Below are positions 9,506-18,749 of a stretch of 64,000 nucleotides of DNA, one piece after another. The stretch lies in NCBI RefSeq assembly GCF_004000845.1, contig NZ_BIMA01000003.1, forward strand, positions 1 through 64,000, in the 5' to 3' direction. Made by a program: the position numbers and the translations under genes. This DNA comes from Paenibacillus koleovorans NBRC 103111. Its GTDB lineage: Bacteria; Bacillota; Bacilli; Paenibacillales; NBRC-103111. Every line of letters starts with the position of its first letter. The first letter of the stretch is position 1. The notes below the pieces were generated by a model. That model was not told the origin of the DNA. It did no database searches and saw only the letters and a program-made list of their open reading frames with translations.

Positions 9506-9545
9506 CAACAGGCTGCCGGGACCCTTCGGTCCTGGCAGCCTGTTG
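9506..9545. terminator. Strong bidirectional hairpin between converging genes
   Basis: An 18-bp near-perfect stem (CAACAGGCTGCCGGGACC against its complement, one G-T) closes a CTTC tetraloop. It lies between the plus-strand NlpC/P60 gene and the minus-strand GDYXXLXY gene and probably terminates transcription from both. Neither side has a long T run. Confidence 0.8.
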
Positions 9546-9643
9546 TCGAATTACTTTACCGTTTTGATATTGCGGATGGTCGCCCAACCAACTCCCATCC
9601 CTTGCTATATCTCCATTATAGACGAAAAACGATACGATATCTA

Positions 9644-10183
9644 TCACTCCAGCCCGACTATCCGCGATTGCCCCCAGGAAGCGACTTTCACCTGCACGAT
9701 CAGATCGCCGGCGCGCTGTTCGAGCTCCTTGCCCGTGCCTTCCGGAATGTAGTACCGCTCCAGCCCGTACTTCACGACGATCGCCTCGTTCCAGCTGTAA
9801 TCGACGCGGCCCTTCAGCACCGCTTCGCCTTCGCCGACACTCGGCTTATCTCCATAAATCCCTGCGGCGCTATGCACACCATTCCCGCCTGGCTTCACAA
9901 CCACATAGACGACGTCGCCCTGCTCCGGCTGCTCGCCGCCGCCCTTCCACAGCTCCGGCTTCAACCGGCTGATCTCATACTGCAACGTCACGTAGTCGCC
10001 GTACAACAAATCCCGAGGGTCTACCGGCACGGTCTGCAGCCGAATTTCTTTGCCCCACCAGCCGACCGCATAGTAGGAGCCGGCCAGACCGAGCAGGAAC
10101 AGCATCTGCGCAAGAACCAGCGCCAACAGCAATCCGGGCCGCCGATTCCGCTTCTTGCCGGTTGGAATTTCTTTGTCCGCCAT
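9644..10183 (-). CDS. GDYXXLXY-domain membrane-anchored protein
   Basis: A single N-terminal transmembrane helix (residues about 18-38) anchors a soluble extracytoplasmic domain bearing the family signature GDYVTLQY near residue 63. Function is unknown. In many bacteria this family is encoded next to a DUF2157 membrane protein, as here, with 3-9 nt between the genes. ATG 10183 and ATG 10189 are both possible starts. A role in the cell envelope is inference from the topology. Confidence 0.82.
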   Translation of the reverse strand: MADKEIPTGKKRNRRPGLLLALVLAQMLFLLGLAGSYYAVGWWGKEIRLQTVPVDPRDLLYGDYVTLQYEISRLKPELWKGGGEQPEQGDVVYVVVKPGGNGVHSAAGIYGDKPSVGEGEAVLKGRVDYSWNEAIVVKYGLERYYIPEGTGKELEQRAGDLIVQVKVASWGQSRIVGLE

Positions 10184-10192
10184 CGCCATCGC

Positions 10193-11410
10193 TTATCCCT
10201 CCTCCGTTTCATCGAGAAAGCGCCGTCTCCGCCGGTTGAGCAGCCAACTGAGCATGAGCAGCAGCACCCCGCCGAGGATGAAAAAGAGCGATTTGTCCAT
10301 AAACGCCCAAGTCAGCTTGCCGTAGGCAATCATCGTAGAGAACAGGAACAGCACCGTGCCGAAATTGATCTTGAACCGCCATTCTTCGGCATACCCGCGC
10401 CACAAGACATACAGCGAGAACAGGAACAGCAGCACCAGGGCGACGACATCCGCCCCGCTCGAGAAGTAGGCCACCGGCAAAAACAGCAGCCACTCCAAAG
10501 CGCTGATCTCCCGTCTATCCTTCCATTTGCCGTACACAGAGATGGCGAACAACACGAGCACTACCGGAATGTAGTACATCGCATTCGCGCGCACATGCTC
10601 CTCCAGATAGCTGCTTTCCCGCTCGTTCACGAAAAGCACCAGGAACACGCCGATCAAATAGGCAGCGACCAGCGCAGGCGTCTGCAGCGAGGCTAGCCGT
10701 TCCCGGCGCTGCAGCCAGTCGCCCGCGGCGTACAACGCCATGGCGGGGACGAGCACCCACATCAGAGCCCATTCCTTCAACGCGACCAGTAGAACCGTCT
10801 GGAACAAAATACTCAACCCGAGCAGCCCGGTCAGGAGCGAATCGGACCGCTTATACAAGTAAGCGCCGAGCCCGACCGTCATCAGCACCGCCCCCGTATA
10901 GCTGAACGCCTGGAAGTTCGAGACGCTGTATACCTGAGCGGTATGGAAAATAGCCAGCGTCAGCAGGAACAAGTATCGGCTCGGGTACAGGAACGTCAAC
11001 AGCAACCCCGCTATCGCCCACACCAGGAAGGAAGCGGAATTGCCAGCTACAAAATGGAACGTTTGCCCGATCAGCACGATCCCTCCGCCGAAAGCGAGCA
11101 AGCCGATCCCCATCACGGCGATCCCCAGCTTGTCGTGACCGCGGCGCAGCAGCCGCTCCCCGGCCAAATACAACCCCGCCATGACCGCCAGGATGAGCAG
11201 CAGCCGCCATAACGGCGAAATCGTTTGCCAGTTCGCGGCGATAAAGCTGAGCAACCCGAGCCCGACAAGCACACTGCCTAAAACCGGCAGAACGCCGATC
11301 GCGTGCTGCTTGTCCGGATACAGACTCAATAGCTTCGTATACTGCTCCCGCGTGACGATATTTTGCTCCACCCAGCGCGAGCCTTCGCGCTCCAACCATT
11401 TTCTCGACAT
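10193..11410 (-). CDS. DUF2157 multi-pass membrane protein
   Basis: About 405 aa. A short cytoplasmic N-terminal helix region (REGSRWVEQNIVTREQYTKLL) is followed by about ten to twelve hydrophobic segments up to residue 390. The amphipathic N-terminal helices followed by VLPVLGSVLVGLGLLSFIAANW are characteristic of DUF2157. ATG 11410 has GAGGGAGGG 6 nt upstream. It forms a two-gene operon with the GDYXXLXY protein. Biochemical function is unknown. Confidence 0.85.
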   Translation of the reverse strand: MSRKWLEREGSRWVEQNIVTREQYTKLLSLYPDKQHAIGVLPVLGSVLVGLGLLSFIAANWQTISPLWRLLLILAVMAGLYLAGERLLRRGHDKLGIAVMGIGLLAFGGGIVLIGQTFHFVAGNSASFLVWAIAGLLLTFLYPSRYLFLLTLAIFHTAQVYSVSNFQAFSYTGAVLMTVGLGAYLYKRSDSLLTGLLGLSILFQTVLLVALKEWALMWVLVPAMALYAAGDWLQRRERLASLQTPALVAAYLIGVFLVLFVNERESSYLEEHVRANAMYYIPVVLVLFAISVYGKWKDRREISALEWLLFLPVAYFSSGADVVALVLLFLFSLYVLWRGYAEEWRFKINFGTVLFLFSTMIAYGKLTWAFMDKSLFFILGGVLLLMLSWLLNRRRRRFLDETEEG

Positions 11411-11607
11411 GGGGAACCCTCCCTCATGAATTCAAATTGCAATGCCTGCAGCCTCTTCACGGCAAATCATATCATTATAGACGCAGTTCCACAAAAGGAT
11501 GTTGCGATCCGGTGTATGATTTGGGCGTGAAAAGCTCACATTTAGGATAAGCATGAACAGGTAAATTAACCAAAAACGCTCCAAACTTCACTCGGAGGAC
11601 AACACCT

Positions 11608-13092
11608 ATGTTCCAGCACCTGCTCCGGTTGATCACCGCCGTGGTCCATAAGCGTAAAGCCCCCTCCGATACGAAAGCCGTGCTCAATGGGCCGCCGACG
11701 CTGGATGTCGTTCAGCAGCAATTCCAGGACTGCGCCGATCTGTGCCATCGGGCCTTTCCCGAGCTGAAGGTGGATTTGCTGTTTTTCAACCATCTCATCT
11801 CCAAGGAAGATTTGACGCGGGATGTGATCGTTCCGCTCACGCATGTGGAGCCCCACGAGCTGCCGCAAATGTTCGCCCGGACTCAATACGTCCAGGTCGA
11901 TACTTGCGAGGCGGCCGTCAAAAAAATATTGGAAGGCCAAGTGGCCCTCTTTCATAAGGGGACCGCCTACTTAGCCAACATCTACAACCCGGAAACCCGT
12001 TCGGTCCAACAGTCTGAAACCGAGACGGTCATCGTCGGCCCTCATGATGCCTTCGTAGAATCGGCGGAATCCAACCTTTCCTTAATCCGGAGAAAGCTCA
12101 GAAGCCCCCAACTGAAGGTTATCAAGCTGGAGGTCGGCGAAGTGGCGAAAACGGTCGTCTGCCTCTGTTACATAGAGGGGCTCGTCAATCAAGAAAATGT
12201 GACCGAGCTCGTGTCCCGCATCCAAAATATCGAAGTCGATTGCATCATCGACGGCAACATGCTCGTTCAGCATATCGATGACTCCCCCAATGCCATCTTT
12301 CCCCTGTTCGCTACGACCGAACGGGTCGATACGATCGTGTCCCGGCTAGTCGCAGGGCGCATCGCCGGCATCGTGGACGGCAGCCCGTCCGCGTTCGCGG
12401 CACCGTCCGCCTTTTTCGATTTTTTCACATCGCCGGACGATTACTACCAGCGTTGGCCGCTCGCGACCGCTACTCGACTGCTGCGATTCGTCGCGTTTGT
12501 CGTGACGCTCACGTTCACTTCCCTCTATGTAGCGGTCACGACGTTCCACTACGAGATGATCCCGGAGTCCTTGTTAATCACATTAACCGAATCCAGAAGC
12601 CGGGTTCCGTTTCCTCCTCTCTATGAAGCGTTGATGATGGAGACGACGATCGAGCTGCTGCGGGAAGCCGGGGCGCGCCTGCCGACCAAGATCGGCCAAA
12701 CGATCGGCATCGTAGGCGGTATCGTAATCGGCCAAGCGGCCGTCCAAGCGGGGATCACCAGCAATATTCTGATCATTGCCGTAGCTTCGTCCGCCATCGC
12801 CTCCTTCGTGATTCCCAGCTACGTGATGAGCGCGTCCATCCGCTTGATCCGGTTCGGCATCATCATTCTGGCCGGCATCCTGGGCAATTTCGGTCTGATG
12901 CTTGGCGTCGCTTGGGTCATTATCCATCTGTCAGGGCTCACTAGCTTGAACACTTCGTATTTGACGCCCGTAGCGCCCGTCCGCTTCAATGACTGGAGGG
13001 ATGTATTTATTCGCGGCCCGTTCTGGGCGTTCAAGAACCGCCCGCTTATTTCCCGGTCACCGAACCAGGTACGGAACAAAATGAAAAAATAG
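11608..13092 (+). CDS. Spore germination receptor subunit A (GerA/GerKA family)
   Basis: Subunit A of a Ger-type nutrient germinant receptor in the spore inner membrane. The soluble N-terminal domain covers residues 1-280. The C-terminal half has about five membrane segments from residue 290, with the family stretches PFPPLYEALMMETTIELLREAGARLP and IGIVGGIVIGQAAV. 494 aa is normal for the family. ATG 11608 has GGAGG 9 nt upstream. It is first in an A-B-C operon. A forespore promoter would be expected; I could not place one confidently in the 197 nt upstream. Which receptor paralogue this is cannot be told from sequence alone. Confidence 0.94.
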   Translation: MFQHLLRLITAVVHKRKAPSDTKAVLNGPPTLDVVQQQFQDCADLCHRAFPELKVDLLFFNHLISKEDLTRDVIVPLTHVEPHELPQMFARTQYVQVDTCEAAVKKILEGQVALFHKGTAYLANIYNPETRSVQQSETETVIVGPHDAFVESAESNLSLIRRKLRSPQLKVIKLEVGEVAKTVVCLCYIEGLVNQENVTELVSRIQNIEVDCIIDGNMLVQHIDDSPNAIFPLFATTERVDTIVSRLVAGRIAGIVDGSPSAFAAPSAFFDFFTSPDDYYQRWPLATATRLLRFVAFVVTLTFTSLYVAVTTFHYEMIPESLLITLTESRSRVPFPPLYEALMMETTIELLREAGARLPTKIGQTIGIVGGIVIGQAAVQAGITSNILIIAVASSAIASFVIPSYVMSASIRLIRFGIIILAGILGNFGLMLGVAWVIIHLSGLTSLNTSYLTPVAPVRFNDWRDVFIRGPFWAFKNRPLISRSPNQVRNKMKK

Positions 13093-13111
13093 GGCAGAGA
13101 GGAGATCCGCT

Positions 13112-14248
13112 TTGAGAGAGCAGCTCAGACCTTTCCATACCGCCATACTCATCCATATGGTCCAGACCGGTGTCCTTATTATGAGCTTGCCGCATACGCT
13201 GGCGGTCAACTTCGGCTACAACGGCTGGATCGTCGTCCCGATCATCTCCGTTATCGTATGTGTCGATATCGCGTTGATCGCCGTCGTGTACCGGCTCGCC
13301 AAGGGACGGAGCGTCTTTGAGATTTTGGAGCAAAGCATCCCCAGACTGATCCTGATCCCCTTCTATGTGTTCCTGGCGTCATTGTGGGCGATGATAGGCT
13401 CGTTAGTGGCCAAGCAGTACGTGCTGATCATCCAGATGATCGCTTTCCCTTCGACCTCTCCCATGCAGCTGCTGTTCGCCGTGGAGGTGCTCTGCTTATT
13501 GCTGCTGGTGCATGGCGTATTCGCCATCTCGCGAGGAGCCACCGCCTTTTTCTGGCTGTTTTTTTCCATGCTGCTGTTACTGCCCCTGTTTTTCAAAGAG
13601 TTCAACTGGAGCCGTGCCACGACGTTCATCCTTCAAGGAGGGCATGATCCGCTCAAAGGCTCCTTCGAGGTTTTTTCCGCTTTTCTTGGCGTAGAGCTGG
13701 CGCTTTTGCTGTTTCCGTTCGTCAGTCCTCGCGGGTTTGGCAGAGCGGTCTTGGCCGGGCATCTGCTGACCACCGTTTCCTATACGAGCATTAGCCTTGT
13801 CTCCTTCGGCTTTTACAGCTTCGGCCAGCTGCAACTGATCGTCTATCCGATGATGGATCTGCTCGCTTTTATCAAGTTTCCTTTCATTGAGCGGCTTGAG
13901 ACGCTGCTGTTCGGCATTTTCCTGTTCACCGTTATCATTACTGAAACCATGTACAGCTGGGCGGCGGTGGAAACCTTGAAGCGGCTAAGAAAGCCGGTGA
14001 CGAATCCGATTCAACGCTCCGCGAAAGAGGTGTATAAGCCGAGCTTAGGCTCCAAGCTGCTGTCTGTCGGTGTGATTGCGGCTTCGTTCTGCGCTTCCTG
14101 GATTCCTACCGTCCTGATGGAAGTAGAGCAGTGGCTGTCGCTGCTCGGCCGGATTGAGCTGGGCGTTGCTTTCGGCCTGCCTCTGCTGCTGTTGCTGCTG
14201 CTGCCGTTCCAGAACAAGAAGAAGGAGGGGCAGCCCAATGCTTCGTAG
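13112..14248 (+). CDS. Spore germination receptor subunit B (GerAB/GerKB permease family)
   Basis: Integral membrane subunit of the APC-superfamily type that binds the germinant in characterised receptors. About 378 aa with roughly ten hydrophobic helices and the typical N-terminal RPFHTAILIHMVQTGVLIMSLP. The start is a TTG at 13112 with GGAG 8 nt upstream, located 19 nt after the A-subunit stop. The C-terminus ends in FQNKKKEG and overlaps the start of the C subunit by 11 nt. Confidence 0.93.
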   Translation: MREQLRPFHTAILIHMVQTGVLIMSLPHTLAVNFGYNGWIVVPIISVIVCVDIALIAVVYRLAKGRSVFEILEQSIPRLILIPFYVFLASLWAMIGSLVAKQYVLIIQMIAFPSTSPMQLLFAVEVLCLLLLVHGVFAISRGATAFFWLFFSMLLLLPLFFKEFNWSRATTFILQGGHDPLKGSFEVFSAFLGVELALLLFPFVSPRGFGRAVLAGHLLTTVSYTSISLVSFGFYSFGQLQLIVYPMMDLLAFIKFPFIERLETLLFGIFLFTVIITETMYSWAAVETLKRLRKPVTNPIQRSAKEVYKPSLGSKLLSVGVIAASFCASWIPTVLMEVEQWLSLLGRIELGVAFGLPLLLLLLLPFQNKKKEGQPNAS

Positions 14249-15407
14249 CAAACGCCGATTGGTCGCTCTTCTGTGCCTCCTGCTTGTACTGACGACCGGC
14301 TGCAGCGACCGGCGCATTCTCGAAGAGATCGCCTTCACGCACACGATCAGTTACGATTTGAATCCGAACAGCGATTCGCCCGGGAAACGGCTGTTGATCG
14401 GGGCCGCTTTCCCCAAAGCCAACAATCAAGGGAAAATTCAAAGAGAGATGCTGACGACCGAAGCGCTTACGAGCAAGGAGGCGCGTATGAAGCTGTCGCG
14501 GTTAACGGAGCTGGGGCTGGTCAGCGGGCAGCTGCGGCTCGTCATGTTCGGTAAGGAGCTCGCCCGCGAAGGAATATGGGATACGTTAAGCTCGCTTGTG
14601 CGGGATCCTTCCACCTCCCCTCGCGTGAAGGTCGCCATCGTGGACGGATTGGCTCATGATTTGCTCGTGCAGGATTTCCCGCAGCATCCCCGAACCGGAC
14701 AATACATCGACCGCATGCTGGAGAAGGAAGCGAATAAACAGACGATTCCCACGGTGACGCTTCATCATTTCACCCGCGAGCTGCTCGACGACCCCGCCGA
14801 TCCCGTCGCCCCGATCGTCAGGCAGCGGGGGAACAACGTGGAGCTGAGCGGCATCGCCCTGTTCAGGAAGGATAGATACGTTGCTTCCGTTCAAGAGGAA
14901 GACGCGACCGTGTTCAGCATGATCCAGGGCAGCTTCCGCAAAGGGGAATTGAGCATGAGGCTGGACCGGCTCGCTTCCGGGGAAGTGCAAGGCAGACGGA
15001 AGGCAGACGGAGACGAGGAAGTCCCCAAACTGATCACGATCGACTCGATGGTGAATAAGCGGGATATGAAGGTGGAACGGCTGCAGGGCAACCGGTTCAA
15101 GGCGGCATTCAAGCTGGAGGTTACCGCCACGCTGCTGGAGTACAGCGGGGACGACATTGACTTCACCTCGCAGGAGGACCGCAGAAAAGTGGAAGGGCTC
15201 ATGTCCAAGTATTTGAACAACCGGGCGACCTCCATCGGGACCCTTCTGAAAAAAACCGGAGCCGACTGCGTCGGCATCGGCGAACGAGTGCGCAATCTGA
15301 TGAGCTACAAGGAGTGGGAATCGATCGATTGGGAATCCATGTATCCGCAGACGGAGCTGGACTTCGATATTCAAGTGCGGATCAGCAATTTCGGGAAATT
15401 CAGTTGA
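14238..15407 (+). CDS. Spore germination receptor lipoprotein subunit C (Ger(x)C family)
   Basis: About 389 aa lipoprotein. ATG 14238 precedes a signal peptide with lipobox LTTGC (Cys about 20). CSDRRILEEIAF follows, then the three-domain GerAC-type body. Near the C-terminus are the family elements GIGERVRNLMSYKEWESIDW and the final beta strand FDIQVRISNFG. It sits on the outer face of the spore inner membrane with the A and B subunits. The start is inside the B gene (11-nt overlap), preceded by AAGGAGGGG. Confidence 0.93.
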   Translation: MLRSKRRLVALLCLLLVLTTGCSDRRILEEIAFTHTISYDLNPNSDSPGKRLLIGAAFPKANNQGKIQREMLTTEALTSKEARMKLSRLTELGLVSGQLRLVMFGKELAREGIWDTLSSLVRDPSTSPRVKVAIVDGLAHDLLVQDFPQHPRTGQYIDRMLEKEANKQTIPTVTLHHFTRELLDDPADPVAPIVRQRGNNVELSGIALFRKDRYVASVQEEDATVFSMIQGSFRKGELSMRLDRLASGEVQGRRKADGDEEVPKLITIDSMVNKRDMKVERLQGNRFKAAFKLEVTATLLEYSGDDIDFTSQEDRRKVEGLMSKYLNNRATSIGTLLKKTGADCVGIGERVRNLMSYKEWESIDWESMYPQTELDFDIQVRISNFGKFS

Positions 15408-15483
15408 CGGGGAAAAACAATCACTTCGCTGGGCAATGGGTAATACACTAGAATAAACCCGTTGCACGAAGGAGTGAGGCAGG

Positions 15484-16404
15484 ATGGCCAAGTCGGCGAC
15501 GATCCAGACGATTAGCGTGCCCTTCGATCTCGGCGCCGGGAGGCGCGGGGCAAGGTTGGGGCCGGAAGCGATACGCGAGGCGGGTTTGGAAAAGCTGCTC
15601 GGGCAGCTGGGCTTCATATGCGCGCCTGTTATCGAAGTGGCGCCGCCGGTTGCCGCGGCTGGCGGCTCGGTCGCTACTCCGGCGACGACGCAGCAGCTCC
15701 GCTACTTGCAAGAGGTTCTCGACGTAAACCGTCGGCTGGCTGATTCGGTAGCCGATACGGTGGCGGCGGATCGGTTCCCGCTCGTGCTTGGCGGCGATCA
15801 TTCGCTCGCAATTGGCTCGATCGCTGGTTTGGGGAAGCGCTATAAACGGTTAGGCCTGCTCTGGATCGATGCGCACTCCGATCTGAATACGGAGCATACG
15901 ACGCCCTCCGGCAACATACACGGCATGTCGCTCGCCGTCGGCCTTGGGCTCGGACACCCGGCGCTCACAGGCATCCGCGGCAGCCGTGCGAAGCTCAAGC
16001 CCGAGCATGTCGCGCTGATTGGCGCGCGTTCGCTCGATCCGGAGGAGCGTGCTTTCATCCGCGCTGAGGGCATCGCCTGCTACACGATGCACGACATCGA
16101 CCGGCTCGGGATGGCGCGTGTGATGGAGGAAGCGATCGCCCGGGTCAGCCGCGGGACGGACGGCGTACACTTGAGCTTCGACGTCGACAGCCTCGACCCG
16201 CGAGAAGCGCCGGGCACCGGGACGCCCGTGAACGGCGGGCTCAGCTACCGCGAGGCGCATCTCGCGCTGGAGCTGCTGCACGAGGCGGGCCTCGTCACGT
16301 CCGCGGAGTTCGTCGAGGTGAATCCGACGCTCGATGCGCACGGCAAAACCGCCCAGCTGGCGGTCGAGCTGATCGGCTCGCTGCTGGGCGATCGGATATT
16401 GTAA
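15484..16404 (+). CDS. rocF: Arginase
   Basis: Hydrolyses L-arginine to ornithine and urea with a binuclear manganese centre. About 306 aa, in range for bacterial arginases. Metal-ligand motifs are present: GGDHS (residues about 100-104), DAHSD, and SFDVDSLDP. TPSGNIHGM after the second motif is the substrate-binding loop typical of arginase rather than agmatinase or formiminoglutamase. ATG 15484 has AAGGAG 9 nt upstream. It is monocistronic and converges on the VOC gene with one base between the stops. Confidence 0.93.
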   Translation: MAKSATIQTISVPFDLGAGRRGARLGPEAIREAGLEKLLGQLGFICAPVIEVAPPVAAAGGSVATPATTQQLRYLQEVLDVNRRLADSVADTVAADRFPLVLGGDHSLAIGSIAGLGKRYKRLGLLWIDAHSDLNTEHTTPSGNIHGMSLAVGLGLGHPALTGIRGSRAKLKPEHVALIGARSLDPEERAFIRAEGIACYTMHDIDRLGMARVMEEAIARVSRGTDGVHLSFDVDSLDPREAPGTGTPVNGGLSYREAHLALELLHEAGLVTSAEFVEVNPTLDAHGKTAQLAVELIGSLLGDRIL

Positions 16405-16405
16405 G

Positions 16406-17320
16406 CTACGCGGCGATAAACCAGAGTTCGATGCCGGATGGATCGTGCACGATCAGCGGCGCTCCGCTGGTTGCCGCGTCGCGGGTTGGCTTGAAGCCTG
16501 CAGCCTCTAGGCGGCTCTGCAGCGTGCTTAGGGTGTCGGCGTCGGCGCCGGCGTTCGGCACGACGATCGTGTAGTAATCTAACCCCGGTGCGTAGGCCGG
16601 GGTTAGCGGTGCGCCTACGCCGGCCCATACGTTCAGGCCGATATGGTGGTGGTAGCCGCCGGCGGAGATGAACAGCGCCGAGCGCTGCATATGCGCGACG
16701 ATCTCGAAGCCGAGCACGCCGTTGTAGAAGCGTTCCGTCGCCGCCAGGTCGGACACGTGCAGGTGAATGTGGCCGATCGTCGTACCGACGGGAAGGCCGT
16801 TCCCCGGCAGATCGCCGGCGTCGGCCAGCAAGCCGTCCCAATCGATCGGGTCGACCGCCATTACATACTCGCCGTTCGCATCGCGCCGCCACGTCTCGCG
16901 CGGGCGGTCGGCGTAGATCTCGATCCCGTTCTGATCGGGATCGGAGATGTACAGCGCCTCGCTGACGAGGTGATCGGCCTGGCCGATCGAGACGCCATGG
17001 CGGATCAGGTTGCGCAGCGCGAGGCCAAGCGAGCGGCGATCCGGCACGAGGATCGCGAAGTGGTACAAGCCGGCGCCGGGCCGGCGTCCGGGCGGCGTTG
17101 CGCTGGCGGCGTTGCCGGCTGCGTCGGTATGCAGCTCGCGCAGCCGCAGCAGCACTCTGTCGCTGCCGTCCTGGGCGGCCGCCAGCTCCGCCGCGCCGCC
17201 TTCCCGGCGGACCAGCCGGAGCCCGACCGCCTCTTCGTAGAAGCGGATGGAGCGGTCCAGCTGGCTGACCCTTAGCTGGACAACACCGATGGCAGTAGCC
17301 GGGGGAATCACGTAAGTCAT
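16406..17320 (-). CDS. VOC-family ring-cleavage dioxygenase-like protein (CatE-like)
   Basis: 304 aa built from two vicinal-oxygen-chelate repeats (residues about 8-135 and 165-300). Candidate metal ligands are the His in HIHLHVSD and YHHHIGLN and the Glu in PSGIELWF. The architecture and length match the extradiol catechol 2,3-dioxygenase group represented by B. subtilis CatE. The actual substrate, or whether it is a lactoylglutathione-lyase-like enzyme, cannot be decided here. ATG 17320 has AAAGGAG 9 nt upstream. Confidence 0.82.
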   Translation of the reverse strand: MTYVIPPATAIGVVQLRVSQLDRSIRFYEEAVGLRLVRREGGAAELAAAQDGSDRVLLRLRELHTDAAGNAASATPPGRRPGAGLYHFAILVPDRRSLGLALRNLIRHGVSIGQADHLVSEALYISDPDQNGIEIYADRPRETWRRDANGEYVMAVDPIDWDGLLADAGDLPGNGLPVGTTIGHIHLHVSDLAATERFYNGVLGFEIVAHMQRSALFISAGGYHHHIGLNVWAGVGAPLTPAYAPGLDYYTIVVPNAGADADTLSTLQSRLEAAGFKPTRDAATSGAPLIVHDPSGIELWFIAA

Positions 17321-17364
17321 GTGGGAGATCTCCTTTCAACCCAACTGAGCACCGTAAATTAGGA

Positions 17365-17691
17365 TTAGGCGGTAGTCGTCAAATGTTCCTTCACGGCAGC
17401 CTCCAGGTGCGCCAGCGGACGCAAGCCGACCAGTGTCTCTACCGGTTCGCCGTCCTTGAACAGCATCAAGGTCGGGATGCTCATGATACCGAATTTGCCG
17501 GCAGTATACGGATTGTCGTCCACATTGACCTTGGCAATCGTGACCGCTCCTTCGAGCTTCTCATCGAGCTGCTCCAGAATAGGCGCGATCATTTTGCAAG
17601 GTCCGCACCAAGGAGCCCAGAAATCGACCAGCACGACTCCATCTTGTATGGCCGCGTTGAAGCCTTCGTCATTCGTATTTAGGATTGCCAT
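17365..17691 (-). CDS. trxA: Thioredoxin
   Basis: 108 aa single-domain cytoplasmic thioredoxin. Active site WCGPCK with Cys29 and Cys32, buried Asp in VDFWAPW, and the cis-Pro in [15 protein letters not shown] 17691 has AAGGAG 9 nt upstream. It lies between the VOC gene and an IDEAL-like gene, all on the minus strand, and may be co-transcribed. Redox neighbours include the msrA-msrB fusion 1 kb away. It may be a second copy besides a housekeeping trxA elsewhere. Confidence 0.94.
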   Translation of the reverse strand: MAILNTNDEGFNAAIQDGVVLVDFWAPWCGPCKMIAPILEQLDEKLEGAVTIAKVNVDDNPYTAGKFGIMSIPTLMLFKDGEPVETLVGLRPLAHLEAAVKEHLTTTA

Positions 17692-17723
17692 TGCGATCCA
17701 CTCCTTATTTATGTGTAATGAGG

Positions 17724-18113
17724 TTAATCTGCGATTCGGTGAAGCCGGTTGCGTGGTTTACCGCTTAGGTTCGGACTTGACGGTTGACGACCGTTCGCGC
17801 TCGTTTGCTCCGTTGCTGTCAGCAGACGTTCGCTCAGCTCTTCGAACCAAGCTCGGTCATGCGTCATCAAGGCAAGCTCGATCAAGCCTTGCAGCTCATC
17901 GGCGGCGCTAAGCGTATGATCCTCCAGCTTGCGCACCTTGCTGCGGCTGATCTCGATCGTCGCCCCGACGATCTGTTCCCGATCGCTTTGCGTTACCCGC
18001 ACCTTGACCGGTCCTCCGATCGGAGCCGATTCCACATAGCCGATCACGCGTTCATCCTCTTGTGTCGTGCCGCTTACCCAATCGCTTTCCACTAAATGAA
18101 TGGTGCGAGTCAT
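17724..18113 (-). CDS. Small protein with a C-terminal IDEAL-like motif
   Basis: About 129 aa. Residues 1-70 form a beta-rich domain ([27 protein letters not shown]). Residues about 80-100 read [20 protein letters not shown], which resembles the IDEAL helix of Bacilli that mediates protein turnover or partner binding in proteins such as ComK and YpiB. The last 25 residues are polar and disordered. ATG 18113 has AAGGAGG 8 nt upstream. Function unknown; the IDEAL assignment is by eye. Confidence 0.6.
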   Translation of the reverse strand: MTRTIHLVESDWVSGTTQEDERVIGYVESAPIGGPVKVRVTQSDREQIVGATIEISRSKVRKLEDHTLSAADELQGLIELALMTHDRAWFEELSERLLTATEQTSANGRQPSSPNLSGKPRNRLHRIAD

Positions 18114-18192
18114 AGTCGTTCCCTCCTTGAATTGGTTTCTAACTGTCGTTAATTTCATAACAGATTAGCTGAGAAAAACCATCATTTCGTCG

Positions 18193-18630
18193 CTACCGGG
18201 AGTGCTGTTCGATTCCCGATTCCCTCACGCGCTGCAGCACATCGGCGATCGTGGTCTGCTCCAGATAGAGTACCAATTGCCGTTCCGCGTCGGAGAAAAT
18301 TCGGTCCATAACCTTGGCCATATTGCAAGCTACAATACAGGCTGGGTCGGTGCTGCCCGAGCTCCACGACGGGATGATCGAACCCACGGAGGTCGCTTCG
18401 TATAGTTCCGCCAACGTCACGCGTTCCGGCTGAAAATTAAGCAAATACCCGCCGCCGATCCCTTCCTTTGTCGCCAAATACCCCGATTTCTTCAAACAGC
18501 TCAGTACTTTGCGCACCCGGGAAGGATGCGTGTTCACATTGTGAGCGATCATGTCGCTATTCGCCATACGATCCGGTATATAGGCTAAGTAGACGAGGCT
18601 GTGCACCGCAATCGTAAATTCGCTATTCAA
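18193..18630 (-). CDS. Rrf2-family transcriptional regulator (YwnA-like)
   Basis: 145 aa winged-helix regulator. The Rrf2 N-terminus NSEFTIAVHSLVYLAY leads into the recognition helix (HPSRVRKVLSCLKKSGYL) and the wing motif GIGGGYLL. Only two cysteines occur in the sensor loop (PACIVACN), so a three-Cys Fe-S cluster as in IscR or NsrR is unlikely; a thiol switch is possible. The start is TTG 18630, with GAGGAGG 7 nt upstream. It is divergent from the msrA-msrB gene, 119 nt apart, which suggests regulation of that gene (inference). Confidence 0.88.
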   Translation of the reverse strand: MNSEFTIAVHSLVYLAYIPDRMANSDMIAHNVNTHPSRVRKVLSCLKKSGYLATKEGIGGGYLLNFQPERVTLAELYEATSVGSIIPSWSSGSTDPACIVACNMAKVMDRIFSDAERQLVLYLEQTTIADVLQRVRESGIEQHSR

Positions 18631-18749
18631 TGCGCAACCTCCTCTCTCTTCGGTATACTGTTATTATATTTGTTACAGTTGAGTTTGTCAACGGCTGTTC
18701 CTCGCACTTGTGCAATTGGGCAACAATATGGTTATTATGGAGGTAGGAG

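Noticed and set aside
9452-10696. A 414-codon plus-strand frame over the GDYXXLXY/DUF2157 pair
   Set aside because: It overlaps two well-supported minus-strand membrane genes and has the His/Gln/Arg-rich composition of an antisense shadow.
11411-11607. Sigma-G promoter for the germination operon (GTATG ... CATTTA)
   Set aside because: The two elements are about 20 bp apart, too far for a forespore promoter, and the match is weak.
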